Counted from the stretch's first letter, positions 33,646 through 45,240 are shown. The stretch: 64,000 nucleotides of DNA from Morinoia aosen (GCA_030386875.1 CM059566.1:44676068-44740067); one strand, 5' to 3'. Made by a program: numbers and translations. The notes: generated by a model not told the origin, from the sequence alone.

Positions 33646-33754
33646 TTCAATTTTATATATCATTTTAGGTCATTCTATTTATTAAACAACTAACTGATAA
33701 TGGATCTTTTAAAAGCGACTATCCTTGCTATTTTATTTATTGTAATACAGTCTT

Positions 33755-34861
33755 ATTTTGCGAGTTTGAAATGCTCTGACGTTTCAATAATCCTAAATAT
33801 TCAAGTCGTTGGCAGCATAATCAAACGACTTGGATTAATGTAACTCGCTGAGAGTTAGGCTTTGTGCATCATCTTGAGCTGCTTTTGAATTCCTATAAGT
33901 CAGTATTTATAGAAGCTGAATATTATAGAACATTCTTAAATTTACTTTGAAATAATTTAGTTTAATTTTCAGGACCATTGGGATGTATAAGCGCTTTGTA
34001 ATTTTCGTCGAATAGCTTCTGAAAACATCAGGTCAAACATCGGGTCTCGAGTTTCATTACGAAAGCCTTCATGATTGGAGCTTCTAAACCGTTGTTTAAA
34101 TTAAATTTTCTGAGTCAATAAAGGCGATGGATTCTACTTTCATTCCTAGTTAAGGCAAACAAATTTGTCCATTCAAGCCAACTGAAGTCCGAAAGACTAC
34201 ACAAAATACATCCAGGGAAGCAGCCCATTTTTCTAGTGATGAAAGAACATTAATTAAATTTTGATCTGCCGGAGAGAATCGCACGAATGTAGCATCCCGA
34301 ACGAACAAAATACCTTAACAAATTTCAGTGAAGAGTCTTTTCTTCAAAACGCTTCCTTGCAGGCTTCAATAGCATCCACCTCCATTTGCAACTTTTCAGA
34401 TCGTATTTTCTGAGCGTATGAATGCACAGCCTTATTTTTAGCGGCGCAAATTAATCTGGACAGGTTCCCAGGCTTTTAACAAACACGCTCTCCAGTTCGT
34501 GTAGCGTAAAGAGGCGCAGGGAGGGAGGGAGGGAACGCTCGTCTTTCTTCTGGTCTTTTCTTCCGCTCCTGAATTATTTTAAACTCCGTAGCCTAATGAA
34601 ATCCTTTGGAGCTCCAGAGCAATCGGTGAAACGCGACTTTTCTGCGAATATTTTCTTACTCATCCAATACTGACGGAGGAAAGCGATGTTCACATTTTTC
34701 TGATGTTTCTGACGTTTATTTCTGACCAGAAATAATCTCGAGCTCTGCTATTTGGCGTGGTGTATTACTTCTGACATCGCTTCAGTTGTACATGATAGCG
34801 TAGTGGGGGAGTGTGTAGTACTGGAATACGCTGTATTTATGGTCACGTGTGCTGCTCAGAA
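33755..34861. other. No recognisable gene or repeat
   Basis: About 1.1 kb of apparently single-copy sequence; GGGAGGGAGGGAGGGA at about 34520 is a short purine microsatellite. Nothing else supported. Confidence 0.5.
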
Positions 34862-35122
34862 TAAGGCCCATTTTACACTGAGCTAGCAAAGCAGCATCTA
34901 GCAAGCTCGCATGAGCTATCTAGCAGATGGTCTGAGACTGGTTGGTAGGAATAGCATTTTCACCTCGCATGCTGGATGCTGGATAAAACGTGCGAGTTCA
35001 GTGTGAAGGCAACGGCTCGTAATAGTGCTATTCCTACCTACCAGTCTCGCAGACTATTTGCTAGATAGCTCATGCGAGCTTGCTAGATGCTGCTTCGCTA
35101 GCTCAGTGTCAAATGGGCCTAA
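34862..35122. mobile_element. Family D foldback MITE, copy D1, with TAA target duplication
   Basis: TAA at 34862-34864 and 35120-35122 flank a 255-bp palindromic element that begins GGCCCATTTTACACTGAGCT and ends with the complement. Arms of about 95 bp include GCAGCATCTAGCAAGCTCGC and ATGAGCTATCTAGCAGATGG. A 3-bp TAA duplication fits the PIF/Harbinger superfamily (TWA targets). A second copy lies at 52878-53134. Noncoding. Confidence 0.85.
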
Positions 35123-35239
35123 TGTGTTGAAGGTTGAGGTAAGCAGCTGGGGACCTCTTTCTCTGAACATTTTCTCATCATGCTATTTTTCTATTGTTTT
35201 CCATTATTCGTTTATTGTGAAAATTATTTCACATAAGGG

Positions 35240-35524
35240 GACAGTTTCCTTACGGAAAATGGTTGATCCGCTTCAAATGAATTAGCTGGAAATGTTCTTT
35301 TGCTGGAAATAATTTCTTTCACAAAAATGGTATGTTTTCTGGAAATGGTTTTTCTCCTAAAAATGATTTCTTTCCACGTATTCATTCTTTTATCGTGTTT
35401 CAGGCGCACCATGGTTTTCCAATTACAAATTAATTTTTTCAAGAGGGCTTCTCGTGTTTTTGCCTTACAGACGGTTTCTTTCTCGACAATATTTTCTTTC
35501 TGGTAGATGGTTTTCATCTCGAAT
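35240..35524 (+). repeat. Degenerate left shoulder of the 18-bp array
   Basis: Before the regular array, sequence repeats at 18 bp with many substitutions: CTGGAAATAATTTCTTTC, ACAAAAATGGTATGTTTT, CTGGAAATGGTTTTTCTC, CTAAAAATGATTTCTTTC follow each other, and the first regular units are TTGAAAACGGTTTCTATC. This is the same unit in decayed form. The minus-strand 97-codon frame here is a consequence of the period. Confidence 0.75.
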
Positions 35525-38500
35525 TATTTTTATTTTGAAAACGGTTTCTATCTTGAAGACAGCTTCTATCTCGAAGACAGCTTCTATCTTGAAGACGGCT
35601 TCTATCTTGAAGACGGCTTCTATCTTGAAGACGGCTTCTATCTCGAAGACAGCTTCTATCTTGAAGACGGCTTCTATCTTGAAGACAGCTTCTATCTTGA
35701 AGACAGCTTCTATCTTGAAGACAGCTTCTATCTTGAAGACGGCTTCTATCTTGAAGACGGCTTCTATCTTGAAGACGGCTTCTATCTTGAAGACAGCTTC
35801 TATCTTGAAGACGGCTTCTATCTTGAAGACGGCTTCTATCTTGAAGACGGCTTCTATCTCGAAGACAGCTTCTATCTTGAAGACGGCTTCTATCTTGAAG
35901 ACAGCTTCTATCTTGAAGACAGCTTCTATCTTGAAGACGGCTTCTATCTTGAAGACGGCTTCTATCTTGAAGACGGCTTCTATCTTGAAGACAGCTTCTA
36001 TCTTGAAGACGGCTTCTATCTTGAAGACGGCTTCTATCTTGAAGACGGCTTCTATCTTGAAGACGGCTTCTATTTTGAAGACGGCTTCTATCTTGAAGAC
36101 GGCTTCTATCTTGAAAACGGCTTCTATCTTGAAGACGGCTTCTATCTCGAAGACAGCTTCTATCTTGAAGACGGCTTCTATCTTGAAGACGGCTTCTATC
36201 TTGAAGACGGCTTCTATCTTGAAGACGGCTTCTATCTTGAAGACAGCTTCTATCTTGAAGACGGCTTCTATCTTGAAGACGGCTTCTATCTCGAAGACAG
36301 CTTCTATCTTGAAGACGGCTTCTATCTTGAAGACAGCTTCTATCTTGAAGACAGCTTCTATCTTGAAGACGGCTTCTATTTTGAAGACGGCTTCTATCTT
36401 GAAGACGGCTTCTATCTTGAAGACAGCTTCTATCTTGAAGACGGCTTCTATCTTGAAGACGGCTTCTATCTTGAAGACGGCTTCTATCTTGAAGACGGCT
36501 TCTATCTTGAAGACGGCTTCTATCTTGAAGACGGCTTCTATCTTGAAGACGGCTTCTATCTTGAAGACGGCTTCTATCTTGAAGACGGCTTCTATCTTGA
36601 AGACGGCTTCTATCTTGAAGACGGCTTCTATCTTGAAGACAGCTTCTATCTCGAAGACAGCTTCTATCTTGAAGACGGCTTCTATCTTGAAGACTGCTTC
36701 TATCTTAAAGACTGCTTCTATCTTGAAGACGGCTTCTATCTTGAAGACAGCTTCTATCTCGAAGACAGCGTCTATCTTGAAGACGGCTTCTATCTTGAAG
36801 ACTGCTTCTATCTTAAAGACGGCTTCTATCTTGAAGACGGCTTCTATCTCGAAGACAGCTTCTATCTCGAAGACGGCTTCTATCTTGAAGACGGCTTCTA
36901 TCTTGAAGACGGCTTCTATCTTGAAGACGGCTTCTATCTTGAAGACAGCTTCTATCTCGAAGACAGCTTCTATCTTGAAGACGGCTTCTATCTTGAAGAC
37001 GGCTTCTATCTTGAAGACGGCTTCTATCTTGAAGACTGCTTCTATCTTAAAGACGGCTTCTATCTTGAAGACGGCTTCTATCTTGAAGACGGCTTCTATC
37101 TTGAAGACTGCTTCTATCTTGAAGACTGCTTCTATCTTAAAGACGGCTTCTATCTTGAAGACGGCTTCTATCTTGAAGACGGCTTCTATCTTGAAGACGG
37201 CTTCTATCTTGAAGACGGCTTCTATCTTGAAGACGGCTTCTATCTTGAAGACTGCTTCTATCTTAAAGACGGCTTCTATCTTAAAGACGGCTTCTATCTT
37301 GAAGACGGCTTCTATCTTGAAGACGGCTTCTATCTTGAAGACTGCTTCTATCTTAAAGACGGCTTCTATCTTGAAGACAGCTTCTATCTCGAAGACAGCT
37401 TCTATCTTGAAGACGGCTTCTATCTTGAAGACGGCTTCTATCTTGAAGACGGCTTCTATCTTGAAGACGGCTTCTATCTTGAAGACAGCTTCTATCTCGA
37501 AGACAGCTTCTATCTTGAAGACGGCTTCTATCTTGAAGACGGCTTCTATCTTGAAGACGGCTTCTATCTCGAAAACAGCTTCTATCTTGAAGACGGCTTC
37601 TATCTTGAAGACGGCTTCTATCTCGAAGACAGCTTCTATCTTGAAGACTGCTTCTATCTTAAAGACGGCTTCTATCTTGAAGACGGCTTCTATCTTGAAG
37701 ACGGCTTCTATCTTGAAGACGGCTTCTATCTTGAAGACGGCTTCTATCTTGAAGACGGCTTCTATCTTGAAGACGGCTTCTATCTTGAAGACGGCTTCTA
37801 TCTTGAAGACGGCTTCTATCTTGAAGACGGTTTCTATCTTGAAGACTGCTTCTATCTTGAAGACTGCTTCTATCTTGAAGACTGCTTCTATCTTGAAGAC
37901 TGCTTCTATCTTGAAGACTGCTTCTATCTTGAAGACGGCTTCTATCTTGAAGACGGCTTCTATCTTGAAGACGGCTTCTATCTTGAAGACGGCTTCTATC
38001 TTGAAGACGGCTTCTATCTTGAAGACTGCTTCTATCTTGAAGACTGCTTCTTGAAGACTGCTTCTATCTTGAAGACTGCTTCTTGAAGACTGCTTCTATC
38101 TTGAAGACTGCTTCTATCTTGAAGACTGCTTCTATCTTGAAGACTGCTTCTATCTTGAAGACTGCTTCTATCTTGAAGACTGCTTCTATCTTGAAGACTG
38201 CTTCTATCTTGAAGACTGCTTCTATCTTGAAGACTGCTTCTATCTTGAAGACTGCTTCTATCTTGAAGACTGCTTCTATCTTGAAGACGGCTTCTATCTT
38301 GAAGACGGCTTCTATCTTGAAGACTGCTTCTATCTTGAAGACTGCTTCTATCTTGAAGACTGCTTCTATCTTGAAGACTGCTTCTATCTTGAAGACTGCT
38401 TTTATCTTGAAGACTGCTTCTATCTTGAAGACTGCTTCTATCTTGAAGACTGCTTCTATCTTGAAGACTGCTTCTATCTTGAAGACTGCTTCTATCTTGA

Positions 38501-39645
38501 AGACTGCTTCTATCTTGAAGACGGCTTCTATCTTGAAGACTGCTTCTATCTTGAAGACTGCTTCTATCTTGAAGACTGCTTCTATCTTGAAGACTGCTTC
38601 TATCTTGAAGACTGCTTCTATCTTGAAGACTGCTTCTATCTTGAAGACGGCTTCTATCTTGAAGACGGCTTCTATCTTGAAGACGGCTTCTATCTTGAAG
38701 ACGGCTTCTATCTTGAAGACTGCTTCTATCTTGAAGACTGCTTCTTGAAGACTGCTTCTATCTTGAAGACTGCTTCTATCTTGAAGACTGCTTCTATCTT
38801 GAAGACTGCTTCTATCTTGAAGACGGCTTCTTTCTTGAAGACGGCTTCTTTCTTGAAGACGGCTTCTATCTTGAAGACGGCTTCTATCTTGAAGACGGCT
38901 TCTATCTTGAAGACGGCTTCTATCTTGAAGACGGCTTCTATCTTGAAGACTGCTTCTTTCTTGAAGACGGCTTCTATCTTGAAGACGGCTTCTATCTTGA
39001 AGACGGCTTCTATCTTGAAGACGGCTTCTATCTTGAAGACGGCTTCTATCTTGAAGACGGCTTCTATCTTGAAGACGGCTTCTATCTTGAAGACTGCTTC
39101 TATCTTGAAGACTGCTTCTATCTTGAAGACTGCTTCTATCTTGAAGACTGCTTCTATCTTGAAGACGGCTTCTATCTTGAAGACTGCTTCTATCTTGAAG
39201 ACTGCTTCTTGAAGACTGCTTCTATCTTGAAGACTGCTTCTATCTTGAAGACTGCTTCTATCTTGAAGACTGCTTCTATCTTGAAGACGGCTTCTATCTT
39301 GAAGACTGCTTCTATCTTGAAGACGGCTTCTATCTTGAAGACTGCTTCTATCTTGAAGACTGCTTCTATCTTGAAGACGGCTTCTATCTTGAAGACGGCT
39401 TCTATCTTGAAGACGGCTTCTATCTTGAAGACTGCTTCTATCTTGAAGACGGCTTCTATCTTGAAGACAGCTTCTATCTCGAAGACAGCTTCTATCTTGA
39501 AGACTGCTTCTATCTTGAAGACTGCTTCTATCTTGAAGACGGCTTCTATCTTGAAGACGGCTTCTATCTTGAAGACGGCTTCTATCTTGAAGACGGCTTC
39601 TATCTTGAAGACGGCTTCTATCTTGAAGACGGCTTCTATCTTGGT
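35525..39645 (+). repeat. 18-bp minisatellite array, about 228 copies
   Basis: Units read TTGAAGACGGCTTCTATC, with GACAGC or GACTGC in place of GACGGC and CTCGAAGAC or CTTAAAGAC variants. GACAGC units dominate the left half and GACTGC units the right half. Four units share the same 4-base deletion (CTTCTTGAAG) near 38050, 38080, 38742 and 39206. GAAG and CTTC alternate, so neighbouring words can pair. The period leaves two plus frames and a minus frame open over up to about 860 codons (repeating ILKTAS, YLEDGF, or IEAVFK on minus); the deletions shift frames, so no coding selection is evident. Confidence 0.98.
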
Positions 39646-39965
39646 GATCTTGAACTTCAGGGTTGCTTTATTAGCGTGATTAAACTTCATGGTTACAACG
39701 TTGAAGAGACGAAACATACGTCGGAACAACTTACACGTCGAGTTGACTTTCGACGACGGGCTACATTTTCGATGTCGGGATGACTCAGACGTCGAAGTGA
39801 CTTCGAAGTCACTGGACTTTGATCGTAGGGATGATTTTGAACGTGGGGATGACTTAGACATGGGGATTATTTAGACGTCGGGGAGACTTGGACGTCTGGT
39901 TGATTTTAAAAGTCGGAGTAGCTTTAGAAGTCACGCTGACTTTGAATTGTAGGGATTACGTTCAT
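39646..39965 (+). repeat. Degenerate right shoulder of the 18-bp array
   Basis: Sequence with 17-18 bp periodicity: GACGTCTGGTTGATTTTA, AAAGTCGGAGTAGCTTTA, GAAGTCACGCTGACTTTG and similar, each alignable to the array unit. Divergence grows away from the array. The minus frame that enters from the array stays open across part of it. Confidence 0.65.
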
Positions 39966-40000
39966 ACGTCAGTGAACACGTCTGCTGTATTGCGTAACTC

Positions 40001-40263
40001 TTAACGCGTTCTCTACGTTTGCGCGGTTGTTAACGGTAGGTTTGGTTAGGTTGTGAGTAGCAGAATTGGGGAATCTACTTTACTGCTCGAATGTATTTTT
40101 ATCCTTGCTAAGAAATATTAAAAATATAATTGCACGCGATAACTTTTCACGTCGCATGATAGCAGTTACATTCTAAAATGGTCATGGAACAGATGAAATG
40201 CCGTTCACTTAATTTCACCGGTCCTTGAATGAGCAATTTACCCAGAGTAACACGTGTGTTTCA
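40001..40263 (-). mobile_element. Family C MITE, copy C2
   Basis: Reverse-oriented copy: starts TTAACGCGTTCTCTACGTTT, contains CTCGAATGTATTTTTATCCT and AATGAGCAATTTACCCAG, ends near AACACGTGTGTTTCAA. The far TTAA has mutated to TCAA. Confidence 0.72.
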
Positions 40264-40551
40264 ATACGTCGTGGTAATATCGCTACAACCTGTATCGCCT
40301 ACCATGCTATGCAGGCTGGCACAACATAGGACGCCGCTGTTATTGCTCTCAGACTGCATTCCTCTGAAAAATACACACATGGCAAAATGAAGGACGTTTT
40401 TCTGTGTTTTGTTGTGCTGCCTGCGTGGTATTGAAAATCTGTTTTCCTGACCTGGATTTATTTTAAATGGTGGGGTTGTTGTTGCGCGTTTTGCACTTGG
40501 TTGGGCTGAATAGATGTACCCCAAGGATTTTGATTCTTTATTGTTTCTGCT

Positions 40552-40746
40552 TTAACACTTTGACTGCGGCGTGAGCCACCGGTGGTCACTAGGAGAGTTT
40601 TTACAATGCTGCTGACCGCCCAGTCGTCACAAACTCAGTTTTCATGAACACTTAATCAAGACTAAATGGAGGCACGATCCACTTAATGTTTCCGATTTTC
40701 AATTGACTTTAAATTTGGAATTTACTCGCCGTAGTCAAAGTGTTAA
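40552..40746 (-). mobile_element. Family B MITE, copy B4
   Basis: TTAACACTTTGACTGCGGCG at the left and CGTAGTCAAAGTGTTAA at the right, both with TTAA. Internal TGCTGCTGACCGCCCAGTCG and CAATTGACTTTAAATTTGG match the family. It is the most compact copy, about 195 bp. Confidence 0.85.
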
Positions 40747-41033
40747 AATCGTCGTTTGGATTCACCAATATTGAGGTTTATAGTCTTTTTATTAATGGCT
40801 AGGTGGCGACCACAATACACAGGCTCCTCGGGTTCAGCCCGAGCAGTAGATTTCCTGAAAAGTACGGTTCTCTTATTGTAATATTTCTTTGTAGGAAAAG
40901 TAGCCTGTGCCTGAATGCTGTGCTCATGAGCCGATATCCAGGGAATTAATTATTTACGACGCTTTAGAAATAAGCCAGCTACGGCACCTAAAAAGCGCGG
41001 GAGTTTCGCCACCTACGAAACATGAGGTGAATT

Positions 41034-41915
41034 ACGATATTTGAATTAGAAGTAATTTGCAATAATTACGATGTTTTAGGCAGAAGTAATTTGCAATAAT
41101 TACGATGTTTTAGGCAGAAGTAAGTTGCGATAATTACGATGTTTTAGGCAGAAGTAAGTTGCGATAATTACGATGTTTTAGACAGAAGTAAGTTGCGATA
41201 ATTACGATGTTTTAGGCAGAAGTAAGTTGCGATAATTACGATGTTTTAGGCAGAAGTAAGTTGCGATAATTACGATGTTTTAGGCAGAAGTAAGTTGCGA
41301 TAATTACGATGTTTTAGGCAGAAGTAAGTTGCGATAATTACGATGTTTTAGGCAGAAGTAAGTTGCGATAATTACGATGTTTTAGGCAGAAGTAAGTTGC
41401 GATAATTACGATATTTGAGGCAGAAGTAAGTTGCGATAATTACGATATTTGAGGCAGAAGTAAGTTGCGATAATTACGATGTTTTAGGCAGAAGTAAGTT
41501 GCGATAATTACGATGTTTTAGGCAGAAGTAATTTGCAATAATTACGATGTTTTAGGCAGAAGTAAGTTGCGATAATTACGATGTTTTAGGCAGAAGTAAG
41601 TTGCGATAATTACGATGTTTTAGGCAGAAGTAATTTGCAATAATTACGATGTTTTAGGCAGAAGTAAGTTGCGATAATTACGATGTTTTAGGCAGAAGTA
41701 AGTTGCGATAATTACGATGTTTTAGGCAGAAGTAAGTTGCGATAATTACGATGTTTTAGGCAGAAGTAAGTTGCGATAATTACGATGTTTTAGGCAGAAG
41801 TAAGTTGCGATAATTACGATGTTTTAGGCAGAAGTAAGTTGCGATAATTACGATATTTGAGGCAGAAGTAAGTTGCGATAATTACGATATTTTAGGCAGA
41901 AGTAAGTTGCGATAA
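41034..41915 (+). repeat. 34-bp minisatellite array, about 26 copies
   Basis: Units read GAAGTAAGTTGCGATAATTA then CGATGTTTTAGGCA. Variants are GAAGTAATTTGCAATAATTA (first two units and two interior units) and ATATTTGAGGCA. Each regular unit contains TTTTAGGCAG followed two bases later by AGTAAGT, an acceptor-like plus donor-like combination. No coding frame. Confidence 0.97.
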
Positions 41916-42280
41916 AAAACACAGAAGTTACAAGATTTAAGAGGAAAACAAGAAATAAGTTTTTATTGGAAATTATGTCTCAATTTTCAAGAAGGAAGAA
42001 TCACAACACCTGGAAATGATGTGCATTACTTTACTTCTAACACAAATTACAGATTCCAGGAAAGGAAAGAGTTGCCACATCCGAGATGGATGTGACATCT
42101 ATAAATGATAAAAATGACATTCACTGAAATGAGCGCGTCACGTCGTACAAGAATAACGTTAGATTCTACAGGTTGAGGTAACACGGCGGATTAAGTAGGG
42201 AGAGCGCAGGGTCAAACTAATCTGTGGTCAATGCATGTCGTCACTGGAAATGAAGCAGCTAATCATATGCCGTAGGAACT
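41916..42280. other. No recognisable gene or repeat
   Basis: AT-rich, single-copy looking sequence between the 34-bp array and a family B MITE. Confidence 0.5.
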
Positions 42281-42506
42281 TTAACACTGTGACTGCGACT
42301 ACTAAATATTAAGTTCAATGTCAAGCTCAAATTTAATGTCAATTGTAGTAAACTATTTTGATAGCAAACATGAACTGGTTCGTGATTTCATTTAGCTTTG
42401 ATTGAGTATTTCTGAAAATTGAGTTTGCGACTACTGGTCGGTCAGCAGCTTTATGAAAATTACCTCCGTGTACCACCGGTGACGCACGTCCCAGTCAAAA
42501 TGTTAA
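42281..42506 (+). mobile_element. Family B MITE, copy B5
   Basis: TTAACACTGTGACTGCGAC at the left and CCCAGTCAAAATGTTAA at the right. Contains GAAAATTGAGTTTGCGACTA and CTGGTCGGTCAGCAGC. Length about 226 bp. Confidence 0.85.
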
Positions 42507-42745
42507 TCTGTTGTGCCTACTTCGCTTCTTTCAGTTTTTATGCCTTCTTCGCTATCTCATATTTGTTTTTTTCTTCCTTACTGACTCACTCTTTCCAGTA
42601 TGCAGTGTATCCTGTGTGGTAACACACTTCTTGCTTTGATACTCTATGTTCTACAGTCCATAATAAGTAGTCCTTTCTCTATATATTTCTCCTTAGATCG
42701 TATTTTATTTGGCCAGAGAGCCTCAAACTAACCAATAACAAAATA
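42507..42745 (+). repeat. Family A relative (subfamily A2), 3' part
   Basis: ACTTCGCTTCTTTCAGTTTT, CAGTGTATCCTGTGTGGTAA, ACAGTCCATAATAAGTAG and GAGAGCCTCAAACTAACCAA line up with the 3' half of the A2 copies at 51825 and 60690. It starts immediately after a family B element, which may have inserted into it. Confidence 0.6.
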
Positions 42746-43683
42746 AGAAAAAACTTTGAATTAAAAATACTTGAAACTCGTCCATCGGCGAAAGTGGTTT
42801 CCTCGCTACCCTTTTGAACCGTGCATGAAGCTGCGGTTTGCGTTCACCTCTACTGTAACAATAAGCAACAATAATATTTTTAATTAGTCGATCAGTTTTA
42901 CAGTAGGTGCTTAGTTACTAAATAACCCAAGTGTCACCATTTTTGTGTTTCTATATCATTTCAAACTTGCACGAATAATTAAAAGTTTATGATTAGTTTT
43001 TTCTTTTCGTGATCCGATTGAAACCATTTTCAGTGAGTTCAAAGGGTTTTGACATGACAAATCAAGCAGGAGTTTTTCAGTTCTCGATGTTCAAAAGTTA
43101 GAGTAAACGTGGGCATTTGCAGCAGCTGCATAGGCGGGATCTAGTTGTGAAAGGATCTGGCGTCAGATTTTTAGAACATATATTGTCGGTGCGGTATACC
43201 TAGCCGCGTTAGTTTTCAGTCGACTTGACTATACTTAGTATACTACTTACCTGAGCATCAAGCGAAACCAGGTCGACTAAGATGAATTGAGGCCGCCAAC
43301 TGTACTGAAACGACAACGTGAGATATTTTGAACATCTTGATTGTGAGCATACCTTCATATTTGTTCCTCAGGATACTTGAACATCTCTGCTTGGCGCTTG
43401 GGCTGATGCTACACGTTTTACTGTGCGTTATAACATACTGCCAGTATTTTTATTTTAATTCTTCGCTCCTTCATGAAATATAAGCTACTGAAAACATTAA
43501 CTCTCTAGGCCCTGACTCAAAAAGGAGTTTTTTTGCACTCGAAGAAAATATAACTGCGCCCTAGCGCTTCACTTGCAGTTGTGAGGAGTTTTTTCATCTG
43601 GAAAAATTACTAGGCCGAGAATAAATTTCCGCGAGCCTGGAAAAGTGGAATAATTTTATTCACGCAGCGAACAACTTCGTATT
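42746..43683. other. No recognisable gene or repeat
   Basis: Nearly 1 kb of apparently single-copy DNA. No open frame worth reporting. Confidence 0.5.
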
Positions 43684-44256
43684 TTAACCCTTTCGGTACT
43701 GACGGCTACTCCAGTGCCAAGTTTTCTAGTGCATTCAGTTTAGGGCGTTTAACATAATTTTGAAGTAACTCAACTAGTGAGGGAATATTTTGGAGTAAAT
43801 AACAAAATTTGGGAAATTACAAACATTCATTAAACTAGTTTTTAAACCATTCCGGAAGCCTGCACGCGTAAATTACCGTAGGTTACCATAGGATCCTGTA
43901 ACATAAGCACGCGTAAGTTGATGCTACAGGGTCCGTGCAACACATTCAATACCCATTCCATTTAACTTGAGCAAGTTTACTGAACTTTGTTTATTTTTGA
44001 TGAATTCGGGCAAGAACGTATAAATAATTTCTTCGTAAATACAAAAACTTAATTATCAGCATCAAAAATTTCTGTCGCCAAGCATACATACAACTTCAAA
44101 GATTAAAAAAAATGAATTAAAATAAAGAAGTATGCACTTGCTTAAGCTAAAAGCACCCATACTAGGACAATTTTACTGACAAATCAGGGTAATGACAACT
44201 TTTTCCCCTGGGAGTTTTTACTCAAACCATTTGAATTATCGTACCGAAAGGGTTAA
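43684..44256. mobile_element. piggyBac-type MITE, 565 bp between TTAA sites
   Basis: TTAA at 43684-43687 and 44253-44256 flank inverted termini CCCTTTCGGTAC and GTACCGAAAGGG. TTAA duplication and a CCC start are typical of piggyBac-superfamily elements. There is no transposase frame. The only other internal feature noted is an ACGCGTAA(A/G)TT word near 43866 and 43909. Confidence 0.85.
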
Positions 44257-44930
44257 ACGGTATCACACTCATCCTGATGCTTTGAAGGTGGAATAATTTT
44301 TCCCAAAGCGGACAACTTGGTATTTTAAAATAGGCTTGGATCTCGGCGCTATATTATTTGAGGACTATGCTTTCGAATTGAATTGGTGGAGCAGAAAGCT
44401 CGTTTCAGATATCGCTTCAAGTTCGATTAATTTCTGAGAGCTATTTTACTCAAGACCTGATCTCTCGCTTCTCGAGGGCAGTCATCAAAGCTGAGCCAGG
44501 CTTTCAATCAAGCGATGTTTTCAGTTCACTTTCCAGATATTTAGCACTGGCTTCGAAAATTCGTCTGAAGTGACTTATCAACATTCAGCTTCAGATGTCT
44601 AACATGTGAACTGTGACAGAAACCCTAGAACATTTTAGTCTCAAGATACTCGTTGAGTTCATTACTCATTGATACTCAAGTCATTACGCTATTGATATAA
44701 TTTGTCATCGTTTGGCCGCGACGCTCCTAATTTACGCGAGATTTTACGTGCAGTTTTGACCCTGTATGCACACAGCTTGCGTGCCAAGCTCGGTACTAAC
44801 ATGGAGGTCTTAATTTTGTACCTGGATTCTAGCATCGTATTCAACTAGAGATTTTAACTTTTCGTTCGTTAGCGTGGGGCATATTTAACTCAAAGTCCTA
44901 ACTTCACGGTTGACCGGATGTTTCACCTTT
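44257..44930. other. No recognisable gene or repeat
   Basis: Single-copy looking. The words GTGGAATAATTTT and AACTTGGTATTTTAAA echo sequence just left of the MITE (43647-43687: GTGGAATAATTTTATTCACG and AACTTCGTATTTTAA), so a short duplication flanks the element. Confidence 0.5.
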
Positions 44931-45240
44931 ATGGAAATGTGAGGGCCCGAGCTTAGAGTTAGGTAGGCCATCATTTTGATGAAATGAAATATTCTTGTTA
45001 TGTGTATAGGACCATTTTTTTCGGTTCACTGCTGTCCTGTTTTTCAGCACCTTCTACTTTCTTCTTTAGCTTTTATCTTGTTTCATGAACTTCTTTCTCA
45101 GCTTATTATTCCTATGCTCTTTCTGCATAGATTTCGCGTTCCCTTAACTCCATACTAAATAGTGCTTCCTTTCTTCCTCTCTTTGAATCTCATTTGTTGC
45201 GGATAGGGAGGCTTGAACTAACTAATAATCTAATCTTGAT
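44931..45240 (+). repeat. Family A dispersed repeat
   Basis: Near-consensus copy: GAGGGCCCGAGCTTAGAGTT, AGGTAGGCC, TTTTGATGAAATGAAATA, TTTCGGTTCACTGCTGTCC, TGTTTTTCAGCACCTTCTAC, TTAACTCCATACTAAATAGT and GGGAGGCTTGAACTAACTAA then TAATCTAATC. Confidence 0.83.

Larger units (their letters stand above)
32368..33754. mobile_element. Penelope-like retroelement: two truncated copies head to head, with target duplication
   Basis: The direct repeat GTAATACAGTCTT occurs at 32368-32380 and 33742-33754 and fits a 13-bp target duplication. Between them lies a near-perfect palindrome with arms 32417-33032 and 33125-33741 (616 and 617 bp). The 92-bp centre extends the minus-oriented copy only. A 36-bp unpaired tail (32381-32416) sits outside the left arm. 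Each arm encodes the GIY-YIG C-terminus and a 3' region. Reverse transcriptase is absent, so both copies are 5'-truncated. Head-to-head copies, variable target duplications and a tail of roughly 34 bp are established features of Penelope-like elements. The arms differ at very few positions, suggesting a recent, possibly single, insertion. Confidence 0.9.

Noticed and set aside
35454-39861. Open frames of 859-866 codons over the 18-bp array
   Set aside because: Two plus frames and a minus frame are open at the same time, and recurrent 4-base deletions shift the frame. This is expected of a stop-free 18-bp unit, not of a conserved protein.
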